DNA from: Bacteroidales bacterium UBA4070
Lineage (GTDB): Bacteria > Bacteroidota > Bacteroidia > Bacteroidales > VadinHA17
DNA: 64,000 nucleotides
Assembly: GCA_002383485.1 (NCBI GenBank)
Contig: DFYY01000029.1
Span: forward strand, 62,001-126,000
Direction: 5' to 3'
The notes under the pieces were generated by a model. That model made no database searches, was not told where the DNA came from, and was given only the letters and a program-made list of their open reading frames with translations. A program made the translations under genes and the position numbers. Below, piece by piece: positions 16,366 to 25,535 of the stretch (its first letter is position 1; the number at the start of each line of letters is the position of its first letter).

Positions 16366-17949
16366 ATGATACTTAAACCTGTAATCGTAGCAGCTCTCCT
16401 GCTGGCTGCTCTTCCCGCATACCCGCAGAAGGATGCTCTTCGGGCAATCAACCTGAAAGACTCAGAGGCACATATGAAATTCCTGTCATCCGACAACCTT
16501 GAGGGAAGGCGGACGGGTAGTGACGGTAATAATGCAGCTGCTGAATATATCCGTACCGAAGCACTTAAAGCCGGAGTCAAACCTCTTCCGGGGCAGAATG
16601 ATCTTTTTCAGCCGCTGGAATACCTCCGGGTAACAACCGTCCCCGGCGAGGCAAAGATAACCCTCAGGGATGCCAATGATTATTTCATTCATTCAGCCGA
16701 CCTTGTAACTCTCATGGCCCCGAATGACACCGTCAGGCTTAACGGCGAGGTGGTCTTCGCAGGCTACGGTTACACAAACAGCAAGGAAAAATATAACGAC
16801 TTTGCCGGGATTTCAGTGAAGGACCGAATAGTAATTGTCATGACCAGGACTCCGGAGATCAAAGGGAGCGGGATGCCAGAACCGGGCTCGGGCATCAGCG
16901 AAATGACCGAAGCACGCAAGCTGCCGATGATCATGCTCCAGCAGGCTAAAGCGGTAATGTTTGTGGCCGACCCTGCCCTGGGTAGTGACATCTCCGCGGA
17001 TCTGCTGGCAATGGGATCATCCTATCAGCTGATTCCGCTCTTCAGGAAGCAAATGTTCAGCTTTACCCTGAACGCCTATGCCATCACGGTGGAGATGGCC
17101 GACATGATGCTGAGACCCTCAGGGCTCACGCTAAAGGAGTTGCAGGATAGCATTGCCGCAAGCCACAAGCCGGCTTCATTTATAGTCCCCAACCTGAAAA
17201 CATTTATTGACATAAACGTTGTCAAAGACACTGTTACCAGCAACAACATTTTAGGCTATATCGAAGGTACAGACCCTCATCTGAAGAACGAAGCTGTTAT
17301 CTTCACGGCCCATTATGATCACGTTGGAAGGGATGCATCGGGAAACATATACAACGGTGCCAATGATAATGCGTCAGGGAGCGTGGGACTGCTTAACATT
17401 GCATCAGCCTTCTCCGCCCTGAACAGGAAGCCGGCAAGGAGCGCCATCTTCTTCTGGACCACTGGCGAAGAGGAAGGTCTGCACGGGTCAACCTATTATA
17501 CCGAGAATCCGCTATTCCCACTGGAGAAAACAGTTGCTGCAATAAACTTTGACATGATTGGCCGGTCACGTCGCGATACGGATGTAGGGGCATCACTGAC
17601 AGGAGAGATAGACATCACCGGAAAAGATACAATCAGGATAATTCACGGAGATGATTGTCCCGATCTTATCGATATGGCTACCGAGGCCTGTGTGGAGCAG
17701 GAAGTCCATCCCATTGATGACGGTAAGGGAACGCACTTCTCAGGTTCCGATCACTACCCGTTCTATCGCAAGAAGATCCCTGTTCTGTTCTTCTTCACCG
17801 GGCTGCACAAAGACTATCACAAGCCCAGCGATGATTATGAATTCATTGATTTTGACAAGCTTGTCAAGGTATCCAAAGCAGGTTTTCTGACCGGCTACAG
17901 AATAGCATCGCTGCCTGCTTTCCCGCCTGAAAGGAACGTTCAGGAGTAA
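16366..17949 (+). CDS. Secreted M28 family aminopeptidase
   Basis: This 527-aa zinc peptidase carries a signal peptide (MILKPVIVAALLLAALPAYPQ). A PA-type insert spans about 110-250. The M28 metal ligands are seen in AHYDHVG (His), NGANDNASG (Asp), TTGEEEGLHGS (catalytic Glu-Glu), NFDMIGR (Asp) and FSGSDHYPF (His). It likely trims peptides in the periplasm or outside the cell. It sits 42 bp after the phosphoesterase and 19 bp before the YgjP-like gene on the same strand, so the three may be co-transcribed. Confidence 0.92.
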   Translation: MILKPVIVAALLLAALPAYPQKDALRAINLKDSEAHMKFLSSDNLEGRRTGSDGNNAAAEYIRTEALKAGVKPLPGQNDLFQPLEYLRVTTVPGEAKITLRDANDYFIHSADLVTLMAPNDTVRLNGEVVFAGYGYTNSKEKYNDFAGISVKDRIVIVMTRTPEIKGSGMPEPGSGISEMTEARKLPMIMLQQAKAVMFVADPALGSDISADLLAMGSSYQLIPLFRKQMFSFTLNAYAITVEMADMMLRPSGLTLKELQDSIAASHKPASFIVPNLKTFIDINVVKDTVTSNNILGYIEGTDPHLKNEAVIFTAHYDHVGRDASGNIYNGANDNASGSVGLLNIASAFSALNRKPARSAIFFWTTGEEEGLHGSTYYTENPLFPLEKTVAAINFDMIGRSRRDTDVGASLTGEIDITGKDTIRIIHGDDCPDLIDMATEACVEQEVHPIDDGKGTHFSGSDHYPFYRKKIPVLFFFTGLHKDYHKPSDDYEFIDFDKLVKVSKAGFLTGYRIASLPAFPPERNVQE

Positions 17950-17968
17950 ATCCACGGAGCCATCTGAC

Positions 17969-18670
17969 ATGGGCAAACGAACCCTCTCCCTGCCGATCGG
18001 TGAAATTGAAGTTGAGATCATCAGGTCATCGAGGCGGACAGTGGCTTTGTATGTTCGTCCCGGAGGGACTCTTATCCTTCGGGCACCGTGGTTTGTCCCG
18101 GCTGGTGTTCTCATGAAATTTGCCGCCGGTAAGGCAGGATGGATTGAGAAACAGATTACCAGGCTGAAGGGAATCTCCCCTCCCGGGGCACCGGTTGCCG
18201 TCAGTGATGGCAGCAGTGTCCCATTCATGGGCAGAGAGCTGACAGTAAAGGTGATGCGGGGCTCAGTGCGGCGGGCGAGTCATGACCTTGAGCGTCTGAT
18301 CCTGACTGTCAGGGATGGAGATGGGCCCGCTGAGCTGGCCGGAATGGCCGAAGCATGGTATCTGCGCGAAGCGAAGTCATACCTTCCGGTCAGGACAAAG
18401 GAGCTTGCCGCAACCCACTCGGCTCTGCTTCCGGCTCCGGGTGCGGTCAGTGTACGGAAGATGAGGCGCCGGTGGGGAACCTGTCATTCCGGGGGAGCCA
18501 TCTGGCTGAACAGGGAGCTGATGAAGAAAGATCCGGAGCTGATTGACTATGTAATAATCCATGAACTGTGCCACCTTGTCCACCACAATCACGGAAAGGA
18601 ATACTATACGTTACTGGGAAAGATTATCCCTGATTTCAGGGAAAAAAGAAGAAGTTTGAACCAGCATTGA
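17969..18670 (+). CDS. YgjP-like M48-type metallopeptidase (DUF45)
   Basis: The 233-aa protein has the DUF45/YgjP signature: RKMRRRWGTC, then WLNRELMKKDPELIDYVIIHELCHL and a third ligand in HHNHGKEYY. HExxH binds zinc. N-terminal part MGKRTLSLPIGEIEVEIIRSSRR is the usual beta-rich region. No signal peptide, so cytosolic. Members of this family are found beside restriction systems or housekeeping genes; nothing here suggests the former. Confidence 0.88.
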   Translation: MGKRTLSLPIGEIEVEIIRSSRRTVALYVRPGGTLILRAPWFVPAGVLMKFAAGKAGWIEKQITRLKGISPPGAPVAVSDGSSVPFMGRELTVKVMRGSVRRASHDLERLILTVRDGDGPAELAGMAEAWYLREAKSYLPVRTKELAATHSALLPAPGAVSVRKMRRRWGTCHSGGAIWLNRELMKKDPELIDYVIIHELCHLVHHNHGKEYYTLLGKIIPDFREKRRSLNQH

Positions 18671-18672
18671 CT

Positions 18673-18717
18673 AATCGAAAATCGCAATTCGAAAATCGAA
18701 AATCGCAAATCGCAACT
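18673..18717. repeat. Degenerate AATCGAAAATCGCA short repeats
   Basis: A 45-bp stretch made of repeated AATCGAAA/AATCGCAA units fills the gap between the convergent peptidase and yebC genes. Similar pieces occur at 14631-14646 and about 20850. The unit is too short and irregular for CRISPR; its origin is unknown. Confidence 0.5.
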
Positions 18718-18726
18718 CCATGATCC

Positions 18727-19437
18727 TCAGGCTATATTGGTATAGACCGCCTGTACATCATCGTCATCCTCTATATGGTCTATCAGCTTCTCGACATCCG
18801 CCATCTCCTCCTCGCTGAGGGAGACGGGATTGAGGGCGATCCGCTTCAGTGATGCCTTTTTTACTTCTATATCCTTATCTTCCAGCGCTTTGGCCAGCGT
18901 ACCAAAATTTGTATAGTCGCCGTAAACGTACCACATATCATCATACTCTTCAAGTGACTCCAGTCCGGCTTCAATCAGTTCCAGCTCAAGGTCGTCACGT
19001 GTGATATTTTCCGGTGGGTCAAACTCAAACACTGCCTTGCGTGAGAAAATGAACTCCAGTGAACCGGTGGGTACAACGGTTCCGCCGTTCTTGCTGAAAT
19101 ATGCCCTTATATTGGCCACCGTGCGTGTGTTGTTGTCAGTGGCAGCCTCAACCATAAACAGCACTCCGTGAGGGCCCTTGCCCTCGTAGGTGATCTCTGC
19201 ATAGTCGGCGGTATCCTTTCCCGCAGCGCGGTCAATGGCAGCTTTTATATTGTCCTTCGGCATATTCTGCGCCTTGGCGTTGAGAATTGCCGTCCGGAGA
19301 CGGGCATTCATCTCCGGGTCGGTACCTCCCTCCCTTGCTGCCATAGTGATTGCCTTGGCAAGCTTCGGAAAGAGTTTTGACATCTTGTCCCATCTGGCTT
19401 CCTTGGAAGCCCTGCGATATTCAAATGCGCGTCCCAT
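18727..19437 (-). CDS. YebC/PmpR family translation or transcription factor
   Basis: The 236-aa protein matches the YebC/TACO1 family over its whole length: N-terminal [23 protein letters not shown], helical [24 protein letters not shown], the mid-domain [28 protein letters not shown] and the acidic C-terminus. Family members were long called transcriptional regulators; recent work links YebC to ribosome rescue at proline stretches. It is monocistronic here, with convergent genes on one side. Confidence 0.94.
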   Translation of the reverse strand: MGRAFEYRRASKEARWDKMSKLFPKLAKAITMAAREGGTDPEMNARLRTAILNAKAQNMPKDNIKAAIDRAAGKDTADYAEITYEGKGPHGVLFMVEAATDNNTRTVANIRAYFSKNGGTVVPTGSLEFIFSRKAVFEFDPPENITRDDLELELIEAGLESLEEYDDMWYVYGDYTNFGTLAKALEDKDIEVKKASLKRIALNPVSLSEEEMADVEKLIDHIEDDDDVQAVYTNIA

Positions 19438-19565
19438 TCTGGCGAAAATTAGTTCTGTTAGATCATCCGGTTACACGGCGGCACCAAAGCCACAATGTTC
19501 AATAAGTGCGGCAAAAATACAATTTGGGCCGGAAATTGGTATTCATGTAAGCAAAAAACTACAGG

Positions 19566-20798
19566 TCAGGCGAAGAAGAGATATGCAACAAATATTGCTG
19601 CAATACTGCCAAAAATGTCGGCTGTCAGCCCGCATACCACGGCATAACGTGAATTCTTGACTCCGACAGAGCCGAAGTAGACGGCAAGGACGTAGAAGAC
19701 GGTGTCGGTGGAACCCTGAAGGCAACATGCAAGCCTGCCAACAAACGAGTCAGCACCGTGTATGGTCATGGCATCGATCATCATACCCCTTGAGCCGCTG
19801 CCGCTGAGCGGTTTCATCAGTGCCGTGGGCAACGCCTCGGTAAAGGAGGTGTCGATGCCCATCCATGCCACCACCGCCGTAATGCCGTCGACCAGCAGGT
19901 CCATTGCCCCGGAAGCCCTGAATACTCCTATGGCAACCAGTATTGCCACCAGGTAGGGTATAATTGTGATCGCGGTCTTGAAACCATCCTTTGCGCCATC
20001 GATAAAGGTCTCATAGACGTTGACCTTCTTCACCATAGCCATCACAATGAATGAAATGATAATACTGAACAGTATAAAGTTGGCTGCAAAGGTGGATATC
20101 AGGTTGATCTGTTCCTGCGGCAGTGTACTGAAATACCATACAATACCTGCAATGATTGCTGTAAGACCGCCCAGATATGCGAGTACTACCCTGTTGAAAA
20201 GATTGATCTTCTGCGCGATGGCAACGCTGATCAGCCCGGCAAGGGTAGCAATGTAAGTTGATATCAGTATGGGGATAAATACGTCTGCCGGATTGGCAGC
20301 TCCCAGTTGGGCACGGTAAACCATTATAGTGACAGGAATGAGACACAGCCCCGAGGCATTAAGAACCAGGAACATGATCATGGGATCTGATGCCACCTCC
20401 TTATCCGGATTGTGCTCCTGCAACTCCTTCATCGCCTTCAGTCCCATCGGGGTGGCGGCATTGTCAAGGCCGAGCATGTTTGCAGCCACATTGAGCATCA
20501 TCGATCCGTTTGCCGGGCTGTCTTCCGGAAGCTTCGGGAAAAGCTTCCGGAAGAAGGGTCCTATGGCCCGTGAGAGCAGTCTGACAGCACCACCTTTCTC
20601 TCCCACGCGCATCAGTCCCATCCACAGAGTGAGAACACCTGTGAGACCCAGAGAGATCTCAAAGCCGGTTTTCGCACTGGTGAAAGTAGATTCAACAATC
20701 CGGTTGAATATCTCAGTATCTCCGTTAAAGATCAGCTGGACAATTGCAAAGAGAAACCCAATCAGAAAAAAAGCTATCCAGATATAATTCAGAGCCAT
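19566..20798 (-). CDS. Fused SpmA-SpmB nucleoside recognition (gate) membrane protein
   Basis: The 410-aa integral membrane protein is a fusion of the two spore-maturation proteins SpmA and SpmB. The first half has LGLTGVLTLWMGLMRVGEKGG and NMLGLDNAATPMGLKAM; the second half has TIIPYLVAILVAIGVFRASG and LMKPLSGSGSRGMM, each a Gate/nucleoside-recognition motif. About ten membrane segments are visible. In non-sporulating Bacteroidota the fusion is common and of unknown transport role. It is separated by about 130 bp from yebC on the same strand. Confidence 0.88.
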   Translation of the reverse strand: MALNYIWIAFFLIGFLFAIVQLIFNGDTEIFNRIVESTFTSAKTGFEISLGLTGVLTLWMGLMRVGEKGGAVRLLSRAIGPFFRKLFPKLPEDSPANGSMMLNVAANMLGLDNAATPMGLKAMKELQEHNPDKEVASDPMIMFLVLNASGLCLIPVTIMVYRAQLGAANPADVFIPILISTYIATLAGLISVAIAQKINLFNRVVLAYLGGLTAIIAGIVWYFSTLPQEQINLISTFAANFILFSIIISFIVMAMVKKVNVYETFIDGAKDGFKTAITIIPYLVAILVAIGVFRASGAMDLLVDGITAVVAWMGIDTSFTEALPTALMKPLSGSGSRGMMIDAMTIHGADSFVGRLACCLQGSTDTVFYVLAVYFGSVGVKNSRYAVVCGLTADIFGSIAAIFVAYLFFA

Positions 20799-20861
20799 CC
20801 GGTTAATTCTCAGATCCTAAAAATAGGATTTTTTTTATTCCGCACATGGCGAATCGAAAAA

Positions 20862-21251
20862 TCAGAGCTCATCCACTTCGATTATTTCGAAGGGTACCTG
20901 GAGAATTGCCCTGAAATCCTTTCCCGCATCATGCATACTTTCATCTCCTTTCTCACAGTACCATTTTATAAGTACCTCCCTATCAGCCTGACTGATTCGC
21001 TCGAATCGCTTGAAAAGCGCATGTATCCTGTGTGAAGAGCTGGTATTGAAGAATTCAAATCTTACGCTGAGGACAGTCCTCCGAGCAGGGCTGGCACCAT
21101 ATTTCTCAACATAGAGAAGAAGTGGAGTATAAAAACTGTTGGAGTTCTCAGGTATTGATTTTCCCCTGATCTCAAAGAGACCCTGCTCCGGATCAAACAA
21201 TACCGACGGGGTTTTCGAAGTCTCCCTGATTTCTATTTTTTCCATGGACAT
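20862..21251 (-). CDS. SiaC-family regulatory phosphoprotein (DUF1987)
   Basis: The 129-aa protein fits the DUF1987/SiaC fold: IRETSKTPSVLFDPEQGLFEIRGKSIPENSNSFYTPLL at the start, FEFFNTSSSHRIHALFKRFE (the Ser/Thr stretch that is phosphorylated in SiaC), and KWYCEKGDESMHDAGKDF. In Pseudomonas, SiaC is phosphorylated by SiaB and dephosphorylated by the SpoIIE phosphatase SiaA, and it activates a diguanylate cyclase. No siaB or cyclase is adjacent. A possible earlier intended start is MEKIEI at 21245. It could be a target of the SpoIIE phosphatase at 13303-14487, but that is only a guess. Confidence 0.88.
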   Translation of the reverse strand: MSMEKIEIRETSKTPSVLFDPEQGLFEIRGKSIPENSNSFYTPLLLYVEKYGASPARRTVLSVRFEFFNTSSSHRIHALFKRFERISQADREVLIKWYCEKGDESMHDAGKDFRAILQVPFEIIEVDEL

Positions 21252-21350
21252 CTGACCGCAGCAAAAATATAAAAGTATAGATTTCCTTTAATATAGACAA
21301 ATCTCTGGGGGTTGTTGAAAAATTCCCGGGAAATTAACACCGCTTTGTGC

Positions 21351-21358
21351 TACATTTG
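21351..21358 (+). promoter_or_regulatory. Candidate -7 element for the glycoside-hydrolase-like gene
   Basis: TACATTTG fits TAnnTTTG and lies 38-45 bp before the gene start. No TTTG is found 19-21 nt upstream. Confidence 0.35.
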
Positions 21359-21395
21359 AAGGAAACAACAACTCACCCTCAACAAACAATGCAGA

Positions 21396-24116
21396 ATGAC
21401 CATGTCGGCCATGCATCATAAAAGACTATTAATCAGCATTATATCCCTATTTATCCTCGTGACGGTTCTTCTGGCTGATGAAGTGAACGTAACAGGAACC
21501 GTTTCGGATGGCACAGGTGTACCCGTAATGAATGCCCGTGTATCCATCTTCTTGAACAACAGAGAGTTCAGGGCGATATCCGGAACTGACGGCCGTTATT
21601 CAGTGACGATAACCGGTTACTACAGTGACGTTGCCGGGGAGTTCAGTGCAGGCACACCATATCCCAATCCGTTTGACAACAGTGTCAACATACCATTTAT
21701 TATTAACACTGAAGGGGATGTGATGCTCACCGTTTACAGCCTCGCCGGTCAAAAAGTAAGGGTGATTGTCTTTCCGGGTGTGGCCCCGGGAAGTTACAAT
21801 GCCGTATGGGACGGCTGCGGACCTGACAATGCGCCGGTCAGCGCCGGCCTGTATATCTATGCGCTGACTTTTAAGGGAAGATCATACAGCGGCAGGCTGG
21901 TGAAATCAGCCACCAGCGGTTCTATCTCCTCAGGCAGCGGGCTGGAACCGGTAATGCTTCCGCCAGACGAACCTCTTCCGGATATCTCACTGCGTTTCCC
22001 GGTAAGCGCGGAAGTAACCGCAGCGGACTACTACCCGGTGAGGCTGACAGACATCACCCTGGCACGTGATACCGTAATCGACTTTGTACTTGCCCAAAAG
22101 AACCCGATGCCATTTACAGTGGATGGCAACTACATCGCTCGGTTTAATGACGGTGTTTATAACCCAATGATCCTTAAGGGGATAAATCTCGGATCCTCTC
22201 CTCCCGGCTATTTCCCCGGTGAGATAGCCTATGCCATTCCCCCTGAAACCTATGAGAGGTGGATTGAGAGGATTGCTGAAGCAGGGTTCAACACGATCAG
22301 GGTGTATACCCTCCACCCTCCTGTCTTCTATGAAAAGCTGGCAGAATATAACCAGCGCCATCAGGAGAGGCCGCTGCTGCTCTTTCAGGGCATATGGCTT
22401 GAGGAGATAGAGGATGGCACTGATCCTCTTGCTTATGACCTTATAAGGCGACGCTCAGCATTCAGCTCTGAGATATCCGAGGTGATAGACTGCATAAACG
22501 GTAATGCCGATATTGCCTTCAGATACGGTAAGTCATACGGCATTTACAGGACCGACGTCTCACAATGGACAGCAGGGTACATCATCGGCCGCGAGGTGGC
22601 GCCGCAGGAGATAGATTCCACCAACAAGTTCCATCCGGGCACCGCCTCCTACTCCGGCACGCGATTCAGCATCAGCGGTAGCACGGCTGCAGAAGCCTTT
22701 ATTGCCGAGATGCTTGACCGGGTGGTTGTCTTTGAACAGAACGAGTATTCTGTAAGCAGGCCTGTCAGCTTCTCGAGCTGGCCTACGCTTGACCCGCTGG
22801 AGCACCCTACTGAGATTTTCACCGACGAGGATGTGGCATCGTTTGATATAACGAAGATCAGCCGTAACGGCGGACCCGGGCTCTTCGCGAGCTACCATGC
22901 CTATCCCTATTACCCTAACTTCATCAGCCAGCAACCCTCCTACCTGTCATACAGTGACAGCCAGGGACCCAACAGCTACCTCGGGTATCTGACCGCCATG
23001 AAGAACCATTACTCTTCCATGCCGCTGGTGATAGCCGAGTTTGGTGTTCCATCAAGCTGGGGCAGCGCACATCAGTCGTACAGCTCGATGCACCACGGGG
23101 GCTATTCGGAGATACAGCAAGGCGAAAAGAACATGCGGATGATGTACAACATGATTGACGCCGGTTGTGCCGGGGGATTCATGTTTGCATGGATGGATGA
23201 GTGGTTCAAGCGGACATGGATAGTGCTTTACCAGGAAGCTTACGGTGTCGGATCAGGACCCGGGACTGTTCCCACACGCCAGTTGTGGCACAATGAGACA
23301 TCACCCGAACAGTGTTTTGGCCTGCTGGCTTTCGACCAGAAAGAGAAGCCTTCTTTAGTTCCGTATGATACCGACCAACCAGCCGGTCCTGTCAGCTCGG
23401 TCAGGGCCACCCACGATGAAGGATTCCTTTACATTGAGATAAATACTGCTTCTGATCTGACTCCGTCTGATGAATTCATGGTGGCTTTTGACACTTACCT
23501 TGGAAATACCGGCGAATCAACCCTTCCCGGTGGTGCCACCCTGGGCAACAGGGCGGAGTTCCTGCTCACCTTTGCACTGGAGGATGACACAGCGCTGCAT
23601 CATGTGACACAGGCTTATGACATGAACGGGCTAACCGTCCGTTTCAATCTTACCGACCCGGCAGTACAGGAATTCAGGAGCACCACAACCGACGGTGAGC
23701 CCTGGAAGGTGATGCGGTGGATTAATGACGGCTTTGAGCTGACATACCAGGATATCGGCAAGGTGCCGCTTGAACATGCAGCAACCTTCACCGAAGGCAA
23801 CAGGGCTGCGGTGGCATGGAACGGCAGGAAGATCAACATAAGGCTGCCCTGGACCATGCTCCATTTCTATGATCCGACACAGATGACGGTCAACGATGGA
23901 GCTGTCACATATGACGGCGGTTACAATTTCGAGATCATCACCGCACAGTCCGACGGGATCGCGGTATCCGTGTGGCACAATGGTACTGTGACGAATGCAA
24001 CCAACAGGTACAGCTGGCCCAAATGGCTGACAGTTCCGCAAACAGCGGAAAGGGAGAAGGCCTCACTGCATGTCATTGAGACCGGCCTGACGGCCATACC
24101 GGATTATGTGGATTAA
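21396..24116 (+). CDS. Secreted glycoside-hydrolase-like protein with internal FlgD/sorting-type domain
   Basis: The 906-aa protein starts with a signal peptide (KRLLISIISLFILVTVLLA), then a carboxypeptidase-regulatory-like Ig piece (about 28-75) and a FlgD/T9SS-type beta domain (about 85-190: PYPNPFDNSVNIPF ... VYSLAGQKVR ... SAGLYIYAL). A TIM-barrel-like region follows (about 245-640: ILKGINLGSSPPGYF, FNTIRVYTLHPP, LVIAEFGVPSSWG, FMFAWMDEWFKRTW), with Glu of AEFG a candidate catalytic residue. The last 250 residues form a beta-sandwich like a carbohydrate-binding module. The fold suggests a glucan- or exopolysaccharide-cleaving enzyme, family unassigned. It converges with the GT2 gene 7 bp away and may process that polymer. 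Confidence 0.75.
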   Translation: MTMSAMHHKRLLISIISLFILVTVLLADEVNVTGTVSDGTGVPVMNARVSIFLNNREFRAISGTDGRYSVTITGYYSDVAGEFSAGTPYPNPFDNSVNIPFIINTEGDVMLTVYSLAGQKVRVIVFPGVAPGSYNAVWDGCGPDNAPVSAGLYIYALTFKGRSYSGRLVKSATSGSISSGSGLEPVMLPPDEPLPDISLRFPVSAEVTAADYYPVRLTDITLARDTVIDFVLAQKNPMPFTVDGNYIARFNDGVYNPMILKGINLGSSPPGYFPGEIAYAIPPETYERWIERIAEAGFNTIRVYTLHPPVFYEKLAEYNQRHQERPLLLFQGIWLEEIEDGTDPLAYDLIRRRSAFSSEISEVIDCINGNADIAFRYGKSYGIYRTDVSQWTAGYIIGREVAPQEIDSTNKFHPGTASYSGTRFSISGSTAAEAFIAEMLDRVVVFEQNEYSVSRPVSFSSWPTLDPLEHPTEIFTDEDVASFDITKISRNGGPGLFASYHAYPYYPNFISQQPSYLSYSDSQGPNSYLGYLTAMKNHYSSMPLVIAEFGVPSSWGSAHQSYSSMHHGGYSEIQQGEKNMRMMYNMIDAGCAGGFMFAWMDEWFKRTWIVLYQEAYGVGSGPGTVPTRQLWHNETSPEQCFGLLAFDQKEKPSLVPYDTDQPAGPVSSVRATHDEGFLYIEINTASDLTPSDEFMVAFDTYLGNTGESTLPGGATLGNRAEFLLTFALEDDTALHHVTQAYDMNGLTVRFNLTDPAVQEFRSTTTDGEPWKVMRWINDGFELTYQDIGKVPLEHAATFTEGNRAAVAWNGRKINIRLPWTMLHFYDPTQMTVNDGAVTYDGGYNFEIITAQSDGIAVSVWHNGTVTNATNRYSWPKWLTVPQTAEREKASLHVIETGLTAIPDYVD

Positions 24117-24123
24117 GTAAGTC

Positions 24124-25530
24124 TTAAGCCTTCTTCTTGTTCTGGAACCCGCTTCTTTCAGCTTTGCCCCACCCCTTCTTGCCGCGGAGCGACTCAAGGT
24201 TGCCCCTGACTGCAAAATAGGTATGCACAGGGTAGAAGAAGGGCTCAAGCATGGCCGTGCCGATCAGCCTGAGCACATCGCGCTTCCTCGGATATTTGTG
24301 AAAGGTTATCTCCTCGAAAAGAACGGCCCAGGTGGTGAGGCTCACCGCAAAGCTGTAAACAAAGAGGTAGAGCAGCAGGAAGAACGGCCAGTTAATGGCG
24401 CCGGTCACACCCAGGTATATTGAATAGATGATCCCGAGGAAAGCTATCAGCGGGGCAGCCCATTCGAACATCAGCCAGTAGGGATATCCCAGCATACCCA
24501 GCTTGCCGTATCGGCTGTTAAGCATCATCTTGCGGTGTGACCAGAGGGATTCAATCAGACCCCTTGTCCATCTTGTACGCTGCTTGCGCATAGATTTAAG
24601 GTCTGACGGCACTTCGGTCCAGCATAGCGGATCAGGTATATAAGTTACTTCGTAATTCTCCTTGTGTTCAGCCATATACCGTCTCATCCTGAGGACCAGT
24701 TCCATGTCTTCGCCCACGGTTTTGACATTGTAGCCGCCGGCCCTGATGACCGTCTCACGGTCAAACATGCCCATGGCTCCGGAAATAAGCATCAGCCCGT
24801 CAAGATGACTCCATGCCATGCGGCCCAGAAGGAATGCACGGGTATAGTCGAGCACCTGCAGCCGGGGCAGGAATTTCTTCGGGAGATTGATCTGACGAAT
24901 ATAACCACGCTCGATATCACATGAGTTGACGATACGTATCACGCCACCTGTGCCGATGACCTTCTTCTCCTTCTCTTCAAGGAACGGCTTTACGAGTTTG
25001 AGAATTGAATCGGGCTCTATGATCGAGTCGGCATCAATTGTTACTATCATGTTGCTGCGGCTGATATTGATTCCCGCGTTGAGAGAGTCAGCCTTGCCCC
25101 CGTTGTTCTTGTCAATAACAGTCAGCCTGTTGTAGGCAGGGTCCTTGGAACGGTAGACACCGCGGATTCTCTCGCAGGGGATACGGTAGTCAAAATAGTA
25201 GTTGACCCTGACAAGTTCATATGCTGCCCTGATCTTTTCGAAGGTATCATCTGTAGAGCCATCATTGACAATGATAACCTCAAAATTGTTGTAATAGAGT
25301 GACAGCAGTGTCCTGACGTTGTCAATAATGGTTTTACCCTCGTTGAAAGCGGGTGCGATAATTGTAATCCTCGGGCTCAGGGGAGAGAGCACCAGAGAGT
25401 TATAGTTCACATAACTGTTCTTGCGCAGGTACTTTCTCAGAGCGAGGGCTGAGTGTATGCCAAGCAGCAGGTATGACCCGAAGAGGACCAGGGTCAGATA
25501 GAATATCAGATGTGCAAAGATAAATCCCAT
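24124..25530 (-). CDS. Processive family 2 glycosyltransferase
   Basis: The 468-aa inner-membrane glycosyltransferase resembles cellulose/poly-N-acetylglucosamine/hyaluronan synthases. An N-terminal membrane helix precedes the GT-A domain with VIVNDGSTDDT, TIDADSII (DxD), GAMGMFDRE, GEDMELVLRM (catalytic ED) and the QRTRW (QxxRW) motif of processive enzymes; three or four membrane helices follow, and the tail is basic. It is the last gene of a leftward set, 5 bp after the SPOR/HEAT protein. Sugar and linkage cannot be read from sequence. In E. coli a GT2 (YaiP) sits beside YaiO, as here. Confidence 0.9.
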   Translation of the reverse strand: MGFIFAHLIFYLTLVLFGSYLLLGIHSALALRKYLRKNSYVNYNSLVLSPLSPRITIIAPAFNEGKTIIDNVRTLLSLYYNNFEVIIVNDGSTDDTFEKIRAAYELVRVNYYFDYRIPCERIRGVYRSKDPAYNRLTVIDKNNGGKADSLNAGINISRSNMIVTIDADSIIEPDSILKLVKPFLEEKEKKVIGTGGVIRIVNSCDIERGYIRQINLPKKFLPRLQVLDYTRAFLLGRMAWSHLDGLMLISGAMGMFDRETVIRAGGYNVKTVGEDMELVLRMRRYMAEHKENYEVTYIPDPLCWTEVPSDLKSMRKQRTRWTRGLIESLWSHRKMMLNSRYGKLGMLGYPYWLMFEWAAPLIAFLGIIYSIYLGVTGAINWPFFLLLYLFVYSFAVSLTTWAVLFEEITFHKYPRKRDVLRLIGTAMLEPFFYPVHTYFAVRGNLESLRGKKGWGKAERSGFQNKKKA

Positions 25531-25535
25531 GGTAT

